DNA from: Mycobacterium sp. 852002-51163_SCH5372311
GTDB lineage: Bacteria; Actinomycetota; Actinomycetes; Mycobacteriales; Mycobacteriaceae
Assembly (NCBI RefSeq): GCF_001667115.1
Contig: NZ_LZIJ01000124.1
Coordinates: forward strand, 81,453 to 145,452
Length of the DNA stretch: 64,000 bases
Direction of reading: 5' to 3'
In this document: positions 54,720 through 64,000 of the stretch, piece after piece
How the letters are laid out: every line of letters begins with the position of its first letter
How positions within the stretch are numbered: the stretch's first letter is position 1
Notes under the pieces: model-generated
Seen by the model: only the letters and a program-made list of their open reading frames with translations
Told to the model about the DNA's origin: nothing
The model's database searches: none
Translations under genes and position numbers: made by a program

Positions 54720-56086
54720 TCAAGCGGCGACATCTCCTGCAGGATCGTGGGAATCAACTCGCTGACGGTGGGATGGATGTGCATCGTTCGCGAGAGCGTG
54801 GTGTAGGGCGCCTTGGCTGACATCACGTCCAGAATCGCGTGAATGGCCTCGTCGCCGCCGACCCCGAAGATCGCCGCTCCCAGGATCTGGTGGCTGTCTG
54901 CGTCGACAACCACCTTCATAAAGCCTTGTGTCTCACCCTTTTCCACCGCTCGGCCGACTCTGGTCATGGGTCGCTTGCCGACCAACGCCGGGCGGCCCGA
55001 CGCGCGAACCTGGTCGACGGTCATCCCGGCGCGTCCCAGCGGCGGGTCGATGTAGAGCGCGTAGGTGGTGATTCGGTCGCTGACCCGACGCGGGTCGCCG
55101 TCGAGCAAATTAGCCGCGACGATCTCGAAGTCGTTGTACGACGTGTGGGTGAACGCGCCCTTGCCGTTGCAGTCGCCCATCGCCCAAATGTGGTCGACGG
55201 TGGTCTTGAGCTGGTCGTCGACCACAATGTTTCCGCGGGCGTCGGTCTGCACACCGGCGGCGTCCAGCCCCAGATCGTCGGTGTTGGGCCGCCGTCCCAC
55301 CGCCAGCAGCAGATGGCTGCCCGGTATCGCCGCCGCGCCGGCTCCGGGCGATAGCTCAAATCCGCTGTCGCGCTTACTGATTTGGATATCATCGGCCCCG
55401 ACGACGATATCGATCCCTTCCGCCTCCAGCACCGTCCGGATGGTCGCGGAGACATCCTCGTCTTCACGAGACGCCAACCGCGACCCGCGCTGCACGACGG
55501 TGACCCGTGCCCCGAAGCGCCGATACATCTGCGCGAACTCCAGTCCGATGTAGCTGCCACCCACGATGACGAGATGCTCTGGCAGCGTGTCGAGTTCGAG
55601 GATGGACACATTGGTCAGATATTCGACGTCCGACAGTCCGGGAATGTCCGGCACCACCGCGCGTCCGCCGACATTGAGGAAAATTTGGTCGCCGTGCAAG
55701 AGTTCGTCGTTGACCCGCAGCGTGTGCGCATCTTCGAAACGCGCATGACCGCGAAAGACGGTGCAGCCCTCCATTCCGTCCAACCAGGATTCGACGCCCT
55801 TGCGGTCCTTGAGCATGATGTCGTCTTTGCGTGCCTTGACTTTCGTCATGTCCACGCTGACCGGTCCGGTCGCCACACCGTATTCCGCGCCGCGCCGGGC
55901 CAGTTGCGCGGCATGGGCGCTGGCAACGAGTGTCTTGGTTGGGATACAGCCGGTGTTCACACAGGTGCCGCCGACGTGTTTGCGCTCCACCACCGCGACC
56001 CGCTGCCCCGCGGCGGTCAGCCGGCCCGCCAGCGGTGGGCCGGCCTGGCCGGCGCCGACGACGACCGCGTCGAAATGCTCTGGCAC
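54695..56086 (-). CDS. FAD-dependent pyridine nucleotide-disulfide oxidoreductase (mercuric reductase-like)
   Basis: A 463-residue class I disulfide reductase. FAD motif AVVVGAGQAGPPLAGRL, redox-active disulfide GGTCVNTGCIPTKT, NAD(P) motif HLVIVGGSYIGLEFAQMY, second FAD motif HIWAMGDCNGKGAFTH, and the C-terminal catalytic dyad in HIHPTVSELIPTIL are all present. Lacking the extra Cys pairs of true MerA, it is more likely a mycothione-, lipoamide- or unknown-substrate reductase. GTG 56086 overlaps the DUF4126 stop by 1 bp, so the two are co-transcribed. I do not recall this gene at the same place in M. tuberculosis. Confidence 0.85.
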   Translation of the reverse strand: MPEHFDAVVVGAGQAGPPLAGRLTAAGQRVAVVERKHVGGTCVNTGCIPTKTLVASAHAAQLARRGAEYGVATGPVSVDMTKVKARKDDIMLKDRKGVESWLDGMEGCTVFRGHARFEDAHTLRVNDELLHGDQIFLNVGGRAVVPDIPGLSDVEYLTNVSILELDTLPEHLVIVGGSYIGLEFAQMYRRFGARVTVVQRGSRLASREDEDVSATIRTVLEAEGIDIVVGADDIQISKRDSGFELSPGAGAAAIPGSHLLLAVGRRPNTDDLGLDAAGVQTDARGNIVVDDQLKTTVDHIWAMGDCNGKGAFTHTSYNDFEIVAANLLDGDPRRVSDRITTYALYIDPPLGRAGMTVDQVRASGRPALVGKRPMTRVGRAVEKGETQGFMKVVVDADSHQILGAAIFGVGGDEAIHAILDVMSAKAPYTTLSRTMHIHPTVSELIPTILQEMSPLDQAAGCVV

Positions 56087-56580
56087 TAGGGACCAACCGC
56101 GTATGCGGCCGCGTAGGCGATTGCAAAGCCGCCTCCCACTGCTACCGCGTCTTCCAGCAGCGCGATCGGCAAGTCTTTACCGCCGCTCGCGGCCACCAGC
56201 CGCTTGCGCGCCTGGTAGCCGCCGAGAGTCCCGAGCACAGCGCCGAGCACACCGGCGCCGAGGCCACCCCATCGGTAACCCCACGCGGTGCCGATCACCG
56301 CGCCGGCGAACGCGCCCAAGATGATCCGGACAAGGAAGACCGGCGGGGCCGTACGGGCCGGTGTCTTGGGCAGTTTGTCACCGACCAGTTCGGCCACCGC
56401 AAGAACGCTCAAGACGATGACGGTGATGATGTTGCCCACCCAGGCAGCCCAGGTGCCCTGCATGTTGAACCAGGTCAGAAATGCAGCCCAGGCAATCACG
56501 GCGGGGGCCGTCAGCGAACGCAATCCGGCGATCACGCCGATCAGCAGCGCCATCAGCAGGACGAGCAGATGATGTGTCAC
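56086..56580 (-). CDS. DUF4126-like membrane protein (Rv2120c-like)
   Basis: A 164-residue protein with about four hydrophobic segments (LLVLLMALLIGVIAGLRSLT, NIITVIVLSVLAVAELVGDK, IILGAFAGAVIGTAWGYRWG, and a C-terminal Ala/Gly-rich helix). The motif RSLTAPAVIAWAA and the DKLPKTPART loop are typical of the family. GTG 56580 has AGGAGGG upstream. A TAGCGT -10-like element lies about 40 bp further up on the same strand. Function unknown. Confidence 0.82.
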   Translation of the reverse strand: MTHHLLVLLMALLIGVIAGLRSLTAPAVIAWAAFLTWFNMQGTWAAWVGNIITVIVLSVLAVAELVGDKLPKTPARTAPPVFLVRIILGAFAGAVIGTAWGYRWGGLGAGVLGAVLGTLGGYQARKRLVAASGGKDLPIALLEDAVAVGGGFAIAYAAAYAVGP

Positions 56581-56760
56581 GGCGACCCTCCTGGGTTGTG
56601 CGCGCAATCGGCAGCTAGCCGGACGCTAACACAGGTTTGATGGCGGCGACCCGTCCCCCGCAAGCGGGTGGCCCACACCGGAAGGTAGGGGAGTGCCCCC
56701 AGCGCCGGCTCCGCCGCGCTGGCGGTCGCCGCCTGACCGCTGACCGCAGCTGCCCGACGA

Positions 56761-57615
56761 TCAGAACCGGCAGAACCTGATGTCGGAAGCCAGGATTGCC
56801 TTGGCGCCGATCGCGGCGAGTTCGTCCATGATGCCGTTGACGTCTCGGCGCGGCACCAATGCGCGGACTGCGACCCAGTCCGGCTCGGCGAGCGGCGCGA
56901 TCGTCGGCGACTCCAGCCCCGGTGTGATGGACGTGGCCTTGTCGAGCACCGAACGCGGGCAGTCGTAATCCAGCATCAGATACTGCTGACCGAACACCAC
57001 CCCCTGTATCCGGGCCACCAATTGATCATGCGCCGCACTTTGCTGGTGGCGGCTGTCCGCGACGTGCTCGATCAGCACCGCCTCCGAATCACACAGCGAC
57101 TCACCAAAGGCCACCAAATCGTGCAAGCTCAGGGTGCGACCCGACCCGACCACGTCGGCGATCGCATCGGCCACACCGAGTTGCACCGAGATCTCGACGG
57201 CGCCGTCGAGCCGAATCACGGTTGCTTCAATACCCTTGGCGGCCAAATCCTTTCGAACGAGATTCGGGTAAGCGGTAGCGATCCGTTTTCCGGCCAGGTC
57301 GGCCGTCGTCCAGTCGCGCCCCGCGGGCGCGGCATAACGGAAGCTCGAAGAACCGAAGCCCAGCGCCAAGCGTTCCCGCACCGGCGCGTCAGAATCGCTG
57401 ACCAGGTCGCGCCCCGTGATGCCGAAGTCGAGGTCTCCCGAACCGACGTAGATGGCAATGTCTTTGGGCCGCAGGAAAAAGAACTCGACGTTGTTCACCG
57501 GGTCGATGACGGTCAGGTCCTTGGGATCGGTGCGACGGCGGTAGCCGGCCTCGGACAGGATCTCGGTCGCCGGCTCGCTCAGCGCACCTTTGTTGGGAAC
57601 CGCAATGCGCAGCAT
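56761..57615 (-). CDS. hisG: ATP phosphoribosyltransferase HisG (long form)
   Basis: A 284-residue enzyme for the first step of histidine synthesis, condensing ATP with PRPP. ATG 57615 begins [20 protein letters not shown]. Substrate-binding segments include [32 protein letters not shown] (the PRPP loop) and [13 protein letters not shown]. The C-terminal 75 residues form the ACT-like domain for histidine feedback. It follows hisE by 2 bp. The 180-bp stretch to the DUF4126 start holds only short palindromes such as CCCGC-AA-GCGGG at 56657-56668. Confidence 0.95.
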   Translation of the reverse strand: MLRIAVPNKGALSEPATEILSEAGYRRRTDPKDLTVIDPVNNVEFFFLRPKDIAIYVGSGDLDFGITGRDLVSDSDAPVRERLALGFGSSSFRYAAPAGRDWTTADLAGKRIATAYPNLVRKDLAAKGIEATVIRLDGAVEISVQLGVADAIADVVGSGRTLSLHDLVAFGESLCDSEAVLIEHVADSRHQQSAAHDQLVARIQGVVFGQQYLMLDYDCPRSVLDKATSITPGLESPTIAPLAEPDWVAVRALVPRRDVNGIMDELAAIGAKAILASDIRFCRF

Positions 57616-57617
57616 GC

Positions 57618-57899
57618 TCACAGCTTCCGATAGATATCGTCGAGGGACAGTCCGCGCGAGATCATCAGCACCTGCGTCCAGTACAGCAACTGGCTGATCT
57701 CCTCGGCCAGCGCCTCGTCGGGCTCGTGCTCGGCAGCCAGCCACACCTCGCCGGCCTCTTCCAGGATCTTCTTGCCCAGCGTGTGCACCCCCGCGTCGAG
57801 TGCAGCGACCGTCGCGCTGCCGGTCGGCCGGGTGCGGGCACGCTCGCCGAGTTCGGTGAACAGATCCTCGAAGGTCTTCACGGCCAGCGATTGTTTCAT
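57618..57899 (-). CDS. hisE: Phosphoribosyl-ATP pyrophosphatase HisE
   Basis: A 93-residue all-helical pyrophosphohydrolase for the second step of histidine synthesis. ATG 57899 begins [20 protein letters not shown]. The metal-binding [20 protein letters not shown] carries the acidic residues of the MazG-like fold, and the end is SLDDIYRKL. The frame to 57938 adds 13 residues without support. It is immediately upstream of hisG and divergent from the enoyl-CoA hydratase. Confidence 0.95.
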   Translation of the reverse strand: MKQSLAVKTFEDLFTELGERARTRPTGSATVAALDAGVHTLGKKILEEAGEVWLAAEHEPDEALAEEISQLLYWTQVLMISRGLSLDDIYRKL

Positions 57900-57942
57900 G
57901 CACGGGCGAGCAAAGTCATCTCGGTTTAATTCGGCCACAACG

Positions 57943-57948
57943 TACGGT
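57943..57948 (+). promoter_or_regulatory. Candidate -10 element (TACGGT) before the enoyl-CoA hydratase
   Basis: TACGGT fits TANNNT and ends 5 bp before ATG 57954, consistent with a leaderless transcript. Confidence 0.4.
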
Positions 57949-57953
57949 GGGGC

Positions 57954-58727
57954 ATGCAGTTCTTCGACATCGAGGTCAAAGTGGCCGGCGCTCGCGGCGA
58001 TATCACGCTGAACCGGCCGGCCAAGCTGAACCCGCTCAGCACCACCACCCTTAACGAATTAGTCTCAGCTGCAAGGTATCTCGATACGATGACGCAGGTG
58101 AAAGTTGTCGTAGTGGCCGGCAACGGTCGAGCCTTCAGCGCCGGCGCGGACCTCGCGTCCTTCACGGCACTAGAATCATCCGCCGCAGCGGCACGTGATT
58201 CGGCCGACGCCGGGCGACGGATGGCCGACGCGATCGAGGCGATGAATGCAGTCACCGTCGCCAGCATCCACGGCCACTGCGTCGGGGGCGGGGTCGTGCT
58301 GGCGTCGGCGTGCGACATGCGCATCGCCGCGGAGGACACGCGCTTTTCGATCCCCGAAGTCGACCTGGGGATACCGCTTGCCTGGGGCGGAATCCCTCGG
58401 CTGGTCCGCGAGATCGGTCCCGCCCGGACCAAGGAACTCGTGATGACCTGCCGCCCCTTCGGCGCCGACGAAGCCGTAGCGACGGGCTTCCTGAACCGAG
58501 TGGTGCCCGGTTCCGGCCTCGCCGCGGCGGTCGATGAGCTGGTGGAGCAGCTGACCGGAAAGTCGGCGTTGACGCTGACCGCCACAAAGCGCCACACCAA
58601 CGCGGTGACCGAACAGATGGTCGGCACTATGCGGGCCTGGAATGACGCCGACACGCTGGTCACCGCACTGCGGGATCCCGAGTCGCGCGCCGCGGGCGCG
58701 GCCTACCTCAAGGGCTTAGGGCGGTAG
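57954..58727 (+). CDS. Enoyl-CoA hydratase/isomerase family protein
   Basis: A 257-residue crotonase-fold protein. Oxyanion-hole segments are [13 protein letters not shown] and [16 protein letters not shown]. Glu of [10 protein letters not shown] lies where one catalytic Glu of the hydratases is found, while the first catalytic Glu is not obvious, so hydratase or isomerase cannot be separated. A role in fatty acid or aromatic CoA metabolism is presumed. It is divergent from hisE, 54 bp between starts. In M. tuberculosis I recall PPE37 rather than this gene between hisE and metH. Confidence 0.85.
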   Translation: MQFFDIEVKVAGARGDITLNRPAKLNPLSTTTLNELVSAARYLDTMTQVKVVVVAGNGRAFSAGADLASFTALESSAAAARDSADAGRRMADAIEAMNAVTVASIHGHCVGGGVVLASACDMRIAAEDTRFSIPEVDLGIPLAWGGIPRLVREIGPARTKELVMTCRPFGADEAVATGFLNRVVPGSGLAAAVDELVEQLTGKSALTLTATKRHTNAVTEQMVGTMRAWNDADTLVTALRDPESRAAGAAYLKGLGR

Positions 58728-58773
58728 ACGTTGAACTAGCTCACGAAATGCCTTGCGGCCGTTGGCATTCGCG

Positions 58774-61700
58774 TCAGTCCTCTGGGTTGTAGCCGAGGTT
58801 GGAGCTGAGCCAGCGTTCAGCTTCCCGCAGGGTCCAGCCCTTGCGCTTGGCGTAGTCCGCGACCTGGTCCTGGGCCACCCGGCCGACCACGAAATACTGC
58901 GACTGCGGGTGCGAGAAATACCAGCCGCTGACGGCGGCACCGGGCCACATCGCCATCGACTCGGTCAACTCGATCCCGGTCCGCTCCCGGACGTCCATCA
59001 ACTTCCAGAGCGTCGCCTTCTCGGTGTGTTCCGGGCAGGCCGGGTATCCCGGGGCCGGACGTATCCCCCTGTATTTCTCATCGATGAGTGCGTCGTTGTC
59101 TAGCTGCTCGTCCGGCTGGTATCCCCAGAACTCTTTGCGGACCCGTTGGTGCATGCGTTCGGCGAAAGCCTCCGCCAGCCTGTCGGCGATCGACTCCAGC
59201 AGGATCGCGCTGTAGTCGTCGAGCGCTGCCTTGAACTCCGCGATCTTCTCCTGGCTGCCGAGCCCCGCGGTCACGGCGAAGGCGCCGACGTAGTCAGCCA
59301 GACCGGTGTCCTTGGGCGCGATGAAGTCGCCCAGCGAGCGGTTCGGGATGCCGTCCCGGTGCTCGCCCTGCTGACGCAGGTTGTGCAACGTGGTCAGCAC
59401 CTCGTTACGGGTGTCGTCGGTGTACACCTCGATGTCTTCAACACCCGAGCCGACGGCGTTGGCCGGGAAGAACCCGATCACGCCGTTGGCCGTCAGCCAC
59501 TTTTCCTTGATCAGGGTGTCCAGCATCTGCTGGGCATCGTCGTACAGCTTGCGGGCAGCCTCGCCCGAGGCCGGGTTGTTGAGGATGTCGGGGAACCTGC
59601 CCTTCATCTCCCAGGCGTTGAAGAAAGGCTGCCAGTCGATGAACTCGCGCAGTTCGGCGAGGTCATAGTCGAGAAACTCGCGGACGCCGAGGCCCTGGGC
59701 CGGCACTGGTGGCGTGTAGCCGTCCCACTCGATCGGCGTTCGGTTCGCGCGGGCTTTCTCGAGCGTCAGCATCGGCCGCTCGTTCTTTTGCGAGTGCCGT
59801 TCCCGAAGAGATGCGTAGTCCTTCTCGGTGGCCTCCAGCAGGGCTGGACGCTGCTTGTCGTCGAGGAGCGCTGCGGCGACCGGCACCGAGCGGGACGCGT
59901 CCTTGACCCAGACCACCGGACCGCTGCGACGCGGCGACACCTTCACGGCCGTGTGGGCGCGCGAGGTGGTCGCGCCACCGATCAGCAGCGGAATCTCCAG
60001 CCCTTCGCGTTCCATCTCGGCGGCGAAGTTGACCATCTCGTCCAGCGACGGAGTGATCAGGCCGGACAGCCCGATGATGTCGGCGTCGTGCTCCTTCGCC
60101 GCGGCCAGGATCTTGTCGGCGGGCACCATCACACCGAGGTCGATCACTTCGAAGTTGTTGCACTGCAAGACGACTCCGACGATGTTCTTGCCGATGTCGT
60201 GGACATCGCCCTTCACGGTCGCCATCACGATCGTGCCGTTGGTGTCCTTGGATGCCTTTCCGTTTTCGGAGGCGCCGGACTCTTCCTTTTCCGCCTCGAT
60301 GAACGGCAACAGGTACGCGACGGCCTTCTTCATCACCCGGGCCGACTTGACGACCTGCGGCAGGAACATCTTGCCTGAGCCGAACAGGTCACCCACGACG
60401 TTCATGCCGTCCATCAGCGGGCCCTCGATCACCTCGATCGGGCGACCACCGGCGGCGGCGATCTCGGCCCGCAATTCTTCCGTGTCGTCGTCGACGTGCG
60501 CGTCGATCCCTTTGACCAGGGCGTGCGTGATCCGCTCGCGGATCGGCAGAGATCGCCACTCCGCAACCTCTGCGTCACCGGGTCCTTCGGAGCTGTTGAA
60601 CCGCTCGGCAATCTCCAGGAGCCGTTCGGCCGCATCCTCGCGACGGTTCAGGACCACGTCCTCGATGCGGTCCCGCAACTCGGGGTCGATCGAGTCGTAG
60701 GGCACCAGCGCACCGGCGTTGACGATGCCCATGTCCAGGCCGGCCTTGATGGCGTGGAACAGGAATACCGAGTGGATCGCCTCGCGGACGGGGTTGTTGC
60801 CGCGGAACGAGAACGACACGTTGGAGATGCCGCCGGAGATGTGCACTCCCGGCAGGTTCTCTTTGATCCAGGCGCAGGCCTCGATGAAGTCGATCCCGTA
60901 GGTCGCGTGTTCCTCGATGCCGGTCGCCAGCGCGAAGCAGTTCGGGTCGAAGATGATGTCCTCGGGCGGGAAGCCGACCTCTTCGGTGAGGATCCGGTAG
61001 GCGCGTCCGCAGATCTCCTTGCGGCGCTCCAGGTTGTCGGCCTGACCCTGCTCGTCGAAGGCCATCACGACGACGGCGGCGCCGTACTTGCGGCATAGCC
61101 GCGCCTCGCGAATGAACTTCTCCTCGCCCTCCTTCATGGAGATCGAGTTGACGATCGGCTTGCCCTGTACGTTCTTCAGGCCCGCCTCGATGACCTCCCA
61201 CTTGGAGGAGTCGATCATCACCGGGACGCGGCTGATGTCGGGTTCGGCCGCGATCAGCTTGGTGAACCGGTCCATCGCGGCGACGCCGTCGATCATGCCC
61301 TCGTCCATGTTGATGTCGATGATCTGCGCACCTACCTCGACCTGCTGCAGGGCGACCGACAGCGCGGTGTCGTAGTCCTCGGCCTTGATCAGGTTGCGGA
61401 ACCGGGCGGAGCCGGTGATGTTGGTGCGCTCACCGATGTTCACGAACAGGGAGTCGTCGGTGATGTTGAGCGGCTCGAGGCCCGAGAGCCGTGTGGCCAC
61501 CGGGATCTCCGGCACTTCGCGCGGTGGCTTGCCCTCGACGACCTTGGCGATCTCGGCGATGTGCGGCGGCGCGGTTCCGCAGCAACCGCCGACGATGTTG
61601 ACCAGGCCGGACTCGGCGAAGTCGGCGATGTAGCCGGCCTGACGCTCCGGGGATTCGTCGTACTCGCCAAAGGCGTTGGGCAGGCCGGCATTTGGGTAGC

Positions 61701-62547
61701 AGGAGACGAAGGTGTCCGCGATCCGGGCCATCTCGGCGATGTAGGGTCTCATCTCCGGCGCGCCCAGGGCGCAGTTGAGGCCCACCGCGATCGGCTTCGC
61801 GTGCCTGATCGCGTTCCAGAATGCTTCGGTGACCTGACCGGACAACGTCCGCCCGGAGGCATCGGTAATGGTGCCCGAGATGATGACCGGCCAGCGGCGT
61901 GCGCGGTCCTCGAACAGCGTCTCGACGGCGAACACTGCCGCTTTGGCGTTCAGCGAATCGAAGATCGTCTCGATGATGAGGAGGTCGGCACCACCGTCGA
62001 CCAGCCCGTTGGCAGCTTCGAGGTAGGCGGCGACCAGCTGGTCGTAGGAGACATTGCGCGCTCCGGGGTCGTTGACGTCCGGCGAGATCGACGCGGTGCG
62101 CGTCGTCGGCCCGATTGCGCCGGCGACGTAGCGGGGCTTCTCCGGGGTGCTGAATTCGTCGGCGGCCTTGCGGGCCAGCGCGGCGCCGGCGTAGTTCAGT
62201 TCGTAGCTCAAATCCGCCATGTCGTAGTCGGAGAGCGAGATCGCGTTCGCGTTGAACGTGTTGGTCTCCAGGATGTCGGCGCCCGCCTCGAGGTACTCGC
62301 GGTGGATCCCCTCGATGATCTGCGGCTGCGTCAGGTTGAGCAGGTCGTTGTTGCCCTGAAGAGCGGTCGGCCACTCGGTGAACCGGTCGCCGCGGTAGCC
62401 GGCCTCGTCCGGCCGGTCCCGCTGAATGGCCGTGCCCATCGCGCCGTCGATCACCATGATCCGCTGGCGCAGAGCTGCCGTCAGTTCTTTGGTGCAGTCA
62501 GGGCGGATGTTGGGATGAGGGTTGAATTTCGGGTCAGAGGCGTTCAC
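58774..62547 (-). CDS. metH: Cobalamin-dependent methionine synthase MetH, E. coli type
   Basis: A 1257-residue enzyme with all four modules. The homocysteine domain has zinc ligands Cys259 (GLNCALG) and Cys322/323 (GGCCGTAPP). The methyltetrahydrofolate domain carries [11 protein letters not shown]. The B12 domain has [12 protein letters not shown] with the cobalt-ligating His. The C-terminal reactivation domain has [20 protein letters not shown] and ends [12 protein letters not shown], as in E. coli. The usual mycobacterial MetH (about 1192 residues, as I recall) differs at both ends, so this looks like a different lineage. GTG 62547 follows GGAAGG, which lies in a hairpin. It should use the cobalamin made by the cob genes in this window. 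Confidence 0.93.
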   Translation of the reverse strand: MNASDPKFNPHPNIRPDCTKELTAALRQRIMVIDGAMGTAIQRDRPDEAGYRGDRFTEWPTALQGNNDLLNLTQPQIIEGIHREYLEAGADILETNTFNANAISLSDYDMADLSYELNYAGAALARKAADEFSTPEKPRYVAGAIGPTTRTASISPDVNDPGARNVSYDQLVAAYLEAANGLVDGGADLLIIETIFDSLNAKAAVFAVETLFEDRARRWPVIISGTITDASGRTLSGQVTEAFWNAIRHAKPIAVGLNCALGAPEMRPYIAEMARIADTFVSCYPNAGLPNAFGEYDESPERQAGYIADFAESGLVNIVGGCCGTAPPHIAEIAKVVEGKPPREVPEIPVATRLSGLEPLNITDDSLFVNIGERTNITGSARFRNLIKAEDYDTALSVALQQVEVGAQIIDINMDEGMIDGVAAMDRFTKLIAAEPDISRVPVMIDSSKWEVIEAGLKNVQGKPIVNSISMKEGEEKFIREARLCRKYGAAVVVMAFDEQGQADNLERRKEICGRAYRILTEEVGFPPEDIIFDPNCFALATGIEEHATYGIDFIEACAWIKENLPGVHISGGISNVSFSFRGNNPVREAIHSVFLFHAIKAGLDMGIVNAGALVPYDSIDPELRDRIEDVVLNRREDAAERLLEIAERFNSSEGPGDAEVAEWRSLPIRERITHALVKGIDAHVDDDTEELRAEIAAAGGRPIEVIEGPLMDGMNVVGDLFGSGKMFLPQVVKSARVMKKAVAYLLPFIEAEKEESGASENGKASKDTNGTIVMATVKGDVHDIGKNIVGVVLQCNNFEVIDLGVMVPADKILAAAKEHDADIIGLSGLITPSLDEMVNFAAEMEREGLEIPLLIGGATTSRAHTAVKVSPRRSGPVVWVKDASRSVPVAAALLDDKQRPALLEATEKDYASLRERHSQKNERPMLTLEKARANRTPIEWDGYTPPVPAQGLGVREFLDYDLAELREFIDWQPFFNAWEMKGRFPDILNNPASGEAARKLYDDAQQMLDTLIKEKWLTANGVIGFFPANAVGSGVEDIEVYTDDTRNEVLTTLHNLRQQGEHRDGIPNRSLGDFIAPKDTGLADYVGAFAVTAGLGSQEKIAEFKAALDDYSAILLESIADRLAEAFAERMHQRVRKEFWGYQPDEQLDNDALIDEKYRGIRPAPGYPACPEHTEKATLWKLMDVRERTGIELTESMAMWPGAAVSGWYFSHPQSQYFVVGRVAQDQVADYAKRKGWTLREAERWLSSNLGYNPED

Positions 62548-62554
62548 GTACGTT

Positions 62555-62571
62555 CCTTCCGTAGCGGAAGG
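62555..62571 (-). promoter_or_regulatory. Hairpin enclosing the metH Shine-Dalgarno
   Basis: In metH mRNA, CCTTCCG-CTA-CGGAAGG forms a 7-bp stem with a 3-base loop. The 3' arm contains GGAAGG, which is 7 bases before GTG 62547. Folding would hide the ribosome-binding site. Confidence 0.55.
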
Positions 62572-62653
62572 CGTCCTTGACTCTGCCGAGCGTGGCGGAT
62601 ACCCGGGGCCCGGCCCCCAAATAACCGTTGCAACGCCTCTCGACCAGAAAAGT

Positions 62654-62947
62654 CTACGTCGTCACCCGACGTCTGGACGCCCAGCTCGACCCGACCCGCT
62701 CGGCAGTCGCGATGCCCTCGAGCGCCAGCTCGCGGATCTTGTCGGCATTGAACATTGGGGTCGTAGTTACCAAGGTTAACCAGTTCGCAGTCGAACCTAT
62801 TTCGCCTTGATCGCGTCGGCGCCGGTTGTCGAAGCCGTTCGGGGGGAGCTTAGCGGCCTGCAACTGGGTGCCCATCGCGCCGTCGCCGACCACCACCCGT
62901 TGCGTCGGGGTGTCCAGGATGTCGGTGTCAGAGCGGTGCTGAGTCAC
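62654..62947 (-). pseudogene. Remnant of a mycobacterial-type metH 5' end
   Basis: An open frame of 97 codons begins MTQHRSDTDILDTPTQRVVV and continues GDGAMGTQLQAAKL. As I recall, the regular mycobacterial MetH starts with the same kind of block (TDLLD...QRVMVGDGAMGTQLQAADL). After about residue 36 the similarity ends, and the rest (including FNADKIRELALEGIATAERV) is not recognisable as MetH. It lies between the intact E. coli-type metH and the PAC2 gene, where metH normally starts, so it is best read as the scar of the original gene. The rest of the 62548-63031 gap holds the metH leader and the PAC2 promoter region. Confidence 0.7.
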
Positions 62948-63018
62948 CCCACAAGGATAGTGGGCCTATGCAAATCAATCGGCGAGTCACAGGTCTCTGA
63001 CAGGTGCTCGCCAGGCCG

Positions 63019-63024
63019 TACCCT
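63019..63024 (+). promoter_or_regulatory. Candidate -10 element (TACCCT) before the PAC2 gene
   Basis: TACCCT fits TANNNT and ends 7 bp before GTG 63032, consistent with a leaderless transcript. Confidence 0.4.
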
Positions 63025-63031
63025 GAATTTT

Positions 63032-63922
63032 GTGACCCCTCAGGATGGTGACTCGGATAGCCTGTCCAAGCTGCCCGAACTGCACAACACCGTCGTTGTT
63101 GCGGCGTTCGAGGGATGGAACGACGCCGGCGACGCCGCCAGCGATGCGCTGGAGCATCTTGACGCCATCTGGGAAGCCGATCCGATAGTGGAGATCGACG
63201 ACGAGGCCTACTACGACTACCAGGTGAATCGCCCGGTCATCCGCCAGGTCGACGGCGTCACCCGGGAGCTGGTGTGGCCGGCGATGCGGATTTCGCACTG
63301 TCGCCCGCCCGGCAGCGACCGCGACGTGGTGTTGATGCACGGGGTGGAGCCCAACATGCGCTGGCGCACCTTCTGCGCCGAGCTGCTGGCCGTTGCCGAC
63401 AAGCTGAATGTCGACACCGTCGTGATTCTGGGGGCGCTGCTGGCCGACACTCCGCACACCCGGCCGGTCCCGGTTTCCGGCGCTGCCTACTCCTCGGAGT
63501 CGGCGCGTCGGTTCGGGCTCGAAGAAACCCGATACGAGGGTCCGACCGGGATCGCCGGGGTCTTCCAGGACGCCTGCGTGGCGGCCGGGATCCCTGCGGT
63601 GACGTTCTGGGCGGCGGTCCCGCACTACGTGTCCCACCCGCCCAGCCCGAAGGCGACGGTGGCGCTGCTGCGCCGCGTCGAAGACGTCCTCGACATCGAG
63701 GTCCCGCTGGCCGACCTGCCGGCGCAGGCCGAGGAGTGGGAGCGCGCGGTCAGCGAGATGACCGACGACGATGACGACCTGGCCGAATACGTGCAGTCTC
63801 TCGAGCAGCGCGGCGACGCCGAGGTAGATCTGAACGAGACCCTGGGCAAGATCGACGGCGACGCTCTGGCCGCTGAATTCGAGCGTTATCTGCGCCGGCG
63901 CCGGCCCGGGTTCGGGATCTAG
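63032..63922 (+). CDS. PAC2 family protein (Rv2125-like)
   Basis: A 296-residue protein of the PAC2 (proteasome assembly chaperone 2) family. Core segments are VVAAFEGWNDAGDAASDALE, VLMHGVEPNMRWRTFCAELL, VDTVVILGALLADTPHTRPV and GIAGVFQDACVAAGIPAVTF. The C-terminus is helical, ending in an arginine-rich YLRRRRPGFGI. GTG 63032 (VTPQDGDSDSLSKLPELH) is chosen over the long upstream frame. The structure of Rv2125 is known, but its role is not; a link to the proteasome genes 11 kb away is suggested only by the family name. Confidence 0.9.
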   Translation: MTPQDGDSDSLSKLPELHNTVVVAAFEGWNDAGDAASDALEHLDAIWEADPIVEIDDEAYYDYQVNRPVIRQVDGVTRELVWPAMRISHCRPPGSDRDVVLMHGVEPNMRWRTFCAELLAVADKLNVDTVVILGALLADTPHTRPVPVSGAAYSSESARRFGLEETRYEGPTGIAGVFQDACVAAGIPAVTFWAAVPHYVSHPPSPKATVALLRRVEDVLDIEVPLADLPAQAEEWERAVSEMTDDDDDLAEYVQSLEQRGDAEVDLNETLGKIDGDALAAEFERYLRRRRPGFGI

Positions 63923-64000
63923 CTGTACTCAGCCAGGACGTTGGTAGCAGGCGTGTCGGGTTGATGTGAGAAGAACCTCCGGGTGAGGTGTGGCTTGTCG
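63923..64000. other. Window end, no gene assigned
   Basis: The last 78 bp after the PAC2 stop contain no convincing start codon with a ribosome-binding site and no recognised repeat. Confidence 0.5.

Noticed and set aside
54695..56086. Mercuric reductase assignment
   Set aside because: The redox CVNTGC is shared by the whole family; the N-terminal metal-binding domain and C-terminal Cys pair of MerA are absent.
58774..63031. Possible cobalamin riboswitch upstream of metH or the cob genes
   Set aside because: No B12-box-like sequence or long structured leader was found in the metH leader (62548-62700), and the cob genes have almost no 5' leader.
63923..64000. Possible insertion sequence at the window end
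   Set aside because: Only 78 bp are visible and no terminal repeat or transposase frame can be recognised.

Overview
The window is a high-GC actinobacterial chromosome segment. Gene content and order match the Mycobacterium tuberculosis Rv2051c-Rv2125 region closely enough to call it a mycobacterium, most likely a slow grower. The pointers are a PPE protein, F420-linked oxidoreductases, a BlaC-type beta-lactamase, the Pup-proteasome locus, and protein lengths equal to the tuberculosis orthologues as I remember them. All orthologue statements rest on recall, not on a database search.

Layout. 1-3967: envelope and housekeeping genes (lnt, an amidohydrolase, an FxsA-like protein, a dienelactone hydrolase). 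4004-5989: a three-gene cluster (membrane protein, DJ-1-like protein, flavin/F420 oxidoreductase). 6081-24856: the aerobic cobalamin genes cobN, cobG-cobH-cobIJ and cobL-cobM-cobK. These are interrupted by a catabolic-looking block (SDR, Baeyer-Villiger monooxygenase, hydrolase, DUF222/HNH nuclease at 9693-14518) and by PPE-blaC and sigC. 25077-30846: a five-gene cluster of proteins resembling type VII secretion-associated families, with uneven base composition. 30848-42142: a large alpha/beta hydrolase, pepE, an exonuclease, a DUF4333 protein, helY, tatC, tatA and pafC-pafB. 42176-51625: the pupylation-proteasome locus (pafA, prcA, prcB, pup, dop, mpa) with two uncharacterised genes inside it. 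51791-58727: lppK, a DUF503 protein, trmI, a RecB-like nuclease, a disulfide-reductase family protein, hisG-hisE and an enoyl-CoA hydratase. 58774-63922: metH and a PAC2 protein.

Functional links. The cob genes make the cobalamin that MetH uses. Pup is deamidated by Dop and ligated by PafA, and conjugates are unfolded by Mpa into the PrcBA core. PafB and PafC are the DNA-damage regulators from the same neighbourhood. TatA and TatC would export the twin-arginine BlaC-like lipoprotein.

Main oddities. (1) The lnt gene contains a segment of about 80 bp that is inverted: the missing transmembrane helix reads on the opposite strand, and the flanking frames are offset. (2) metH is of the E. coli type, while a short remnant matching the start of the usual mycobacterial metH lies just upstream, which suggests gene displacement. 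(3) The 25-31 kb secretion-associated cluster has an AT-rich stretch and a C-terminal domain I cannot assign. (4) A 619-residue protein of unknown family sits 34 bp downstream of mpa. (5) A 40-residue secreted-looking peptide gene precedes lppK. No tRNA, rRNA, CRISPR array or intact insertion sequence was seen.
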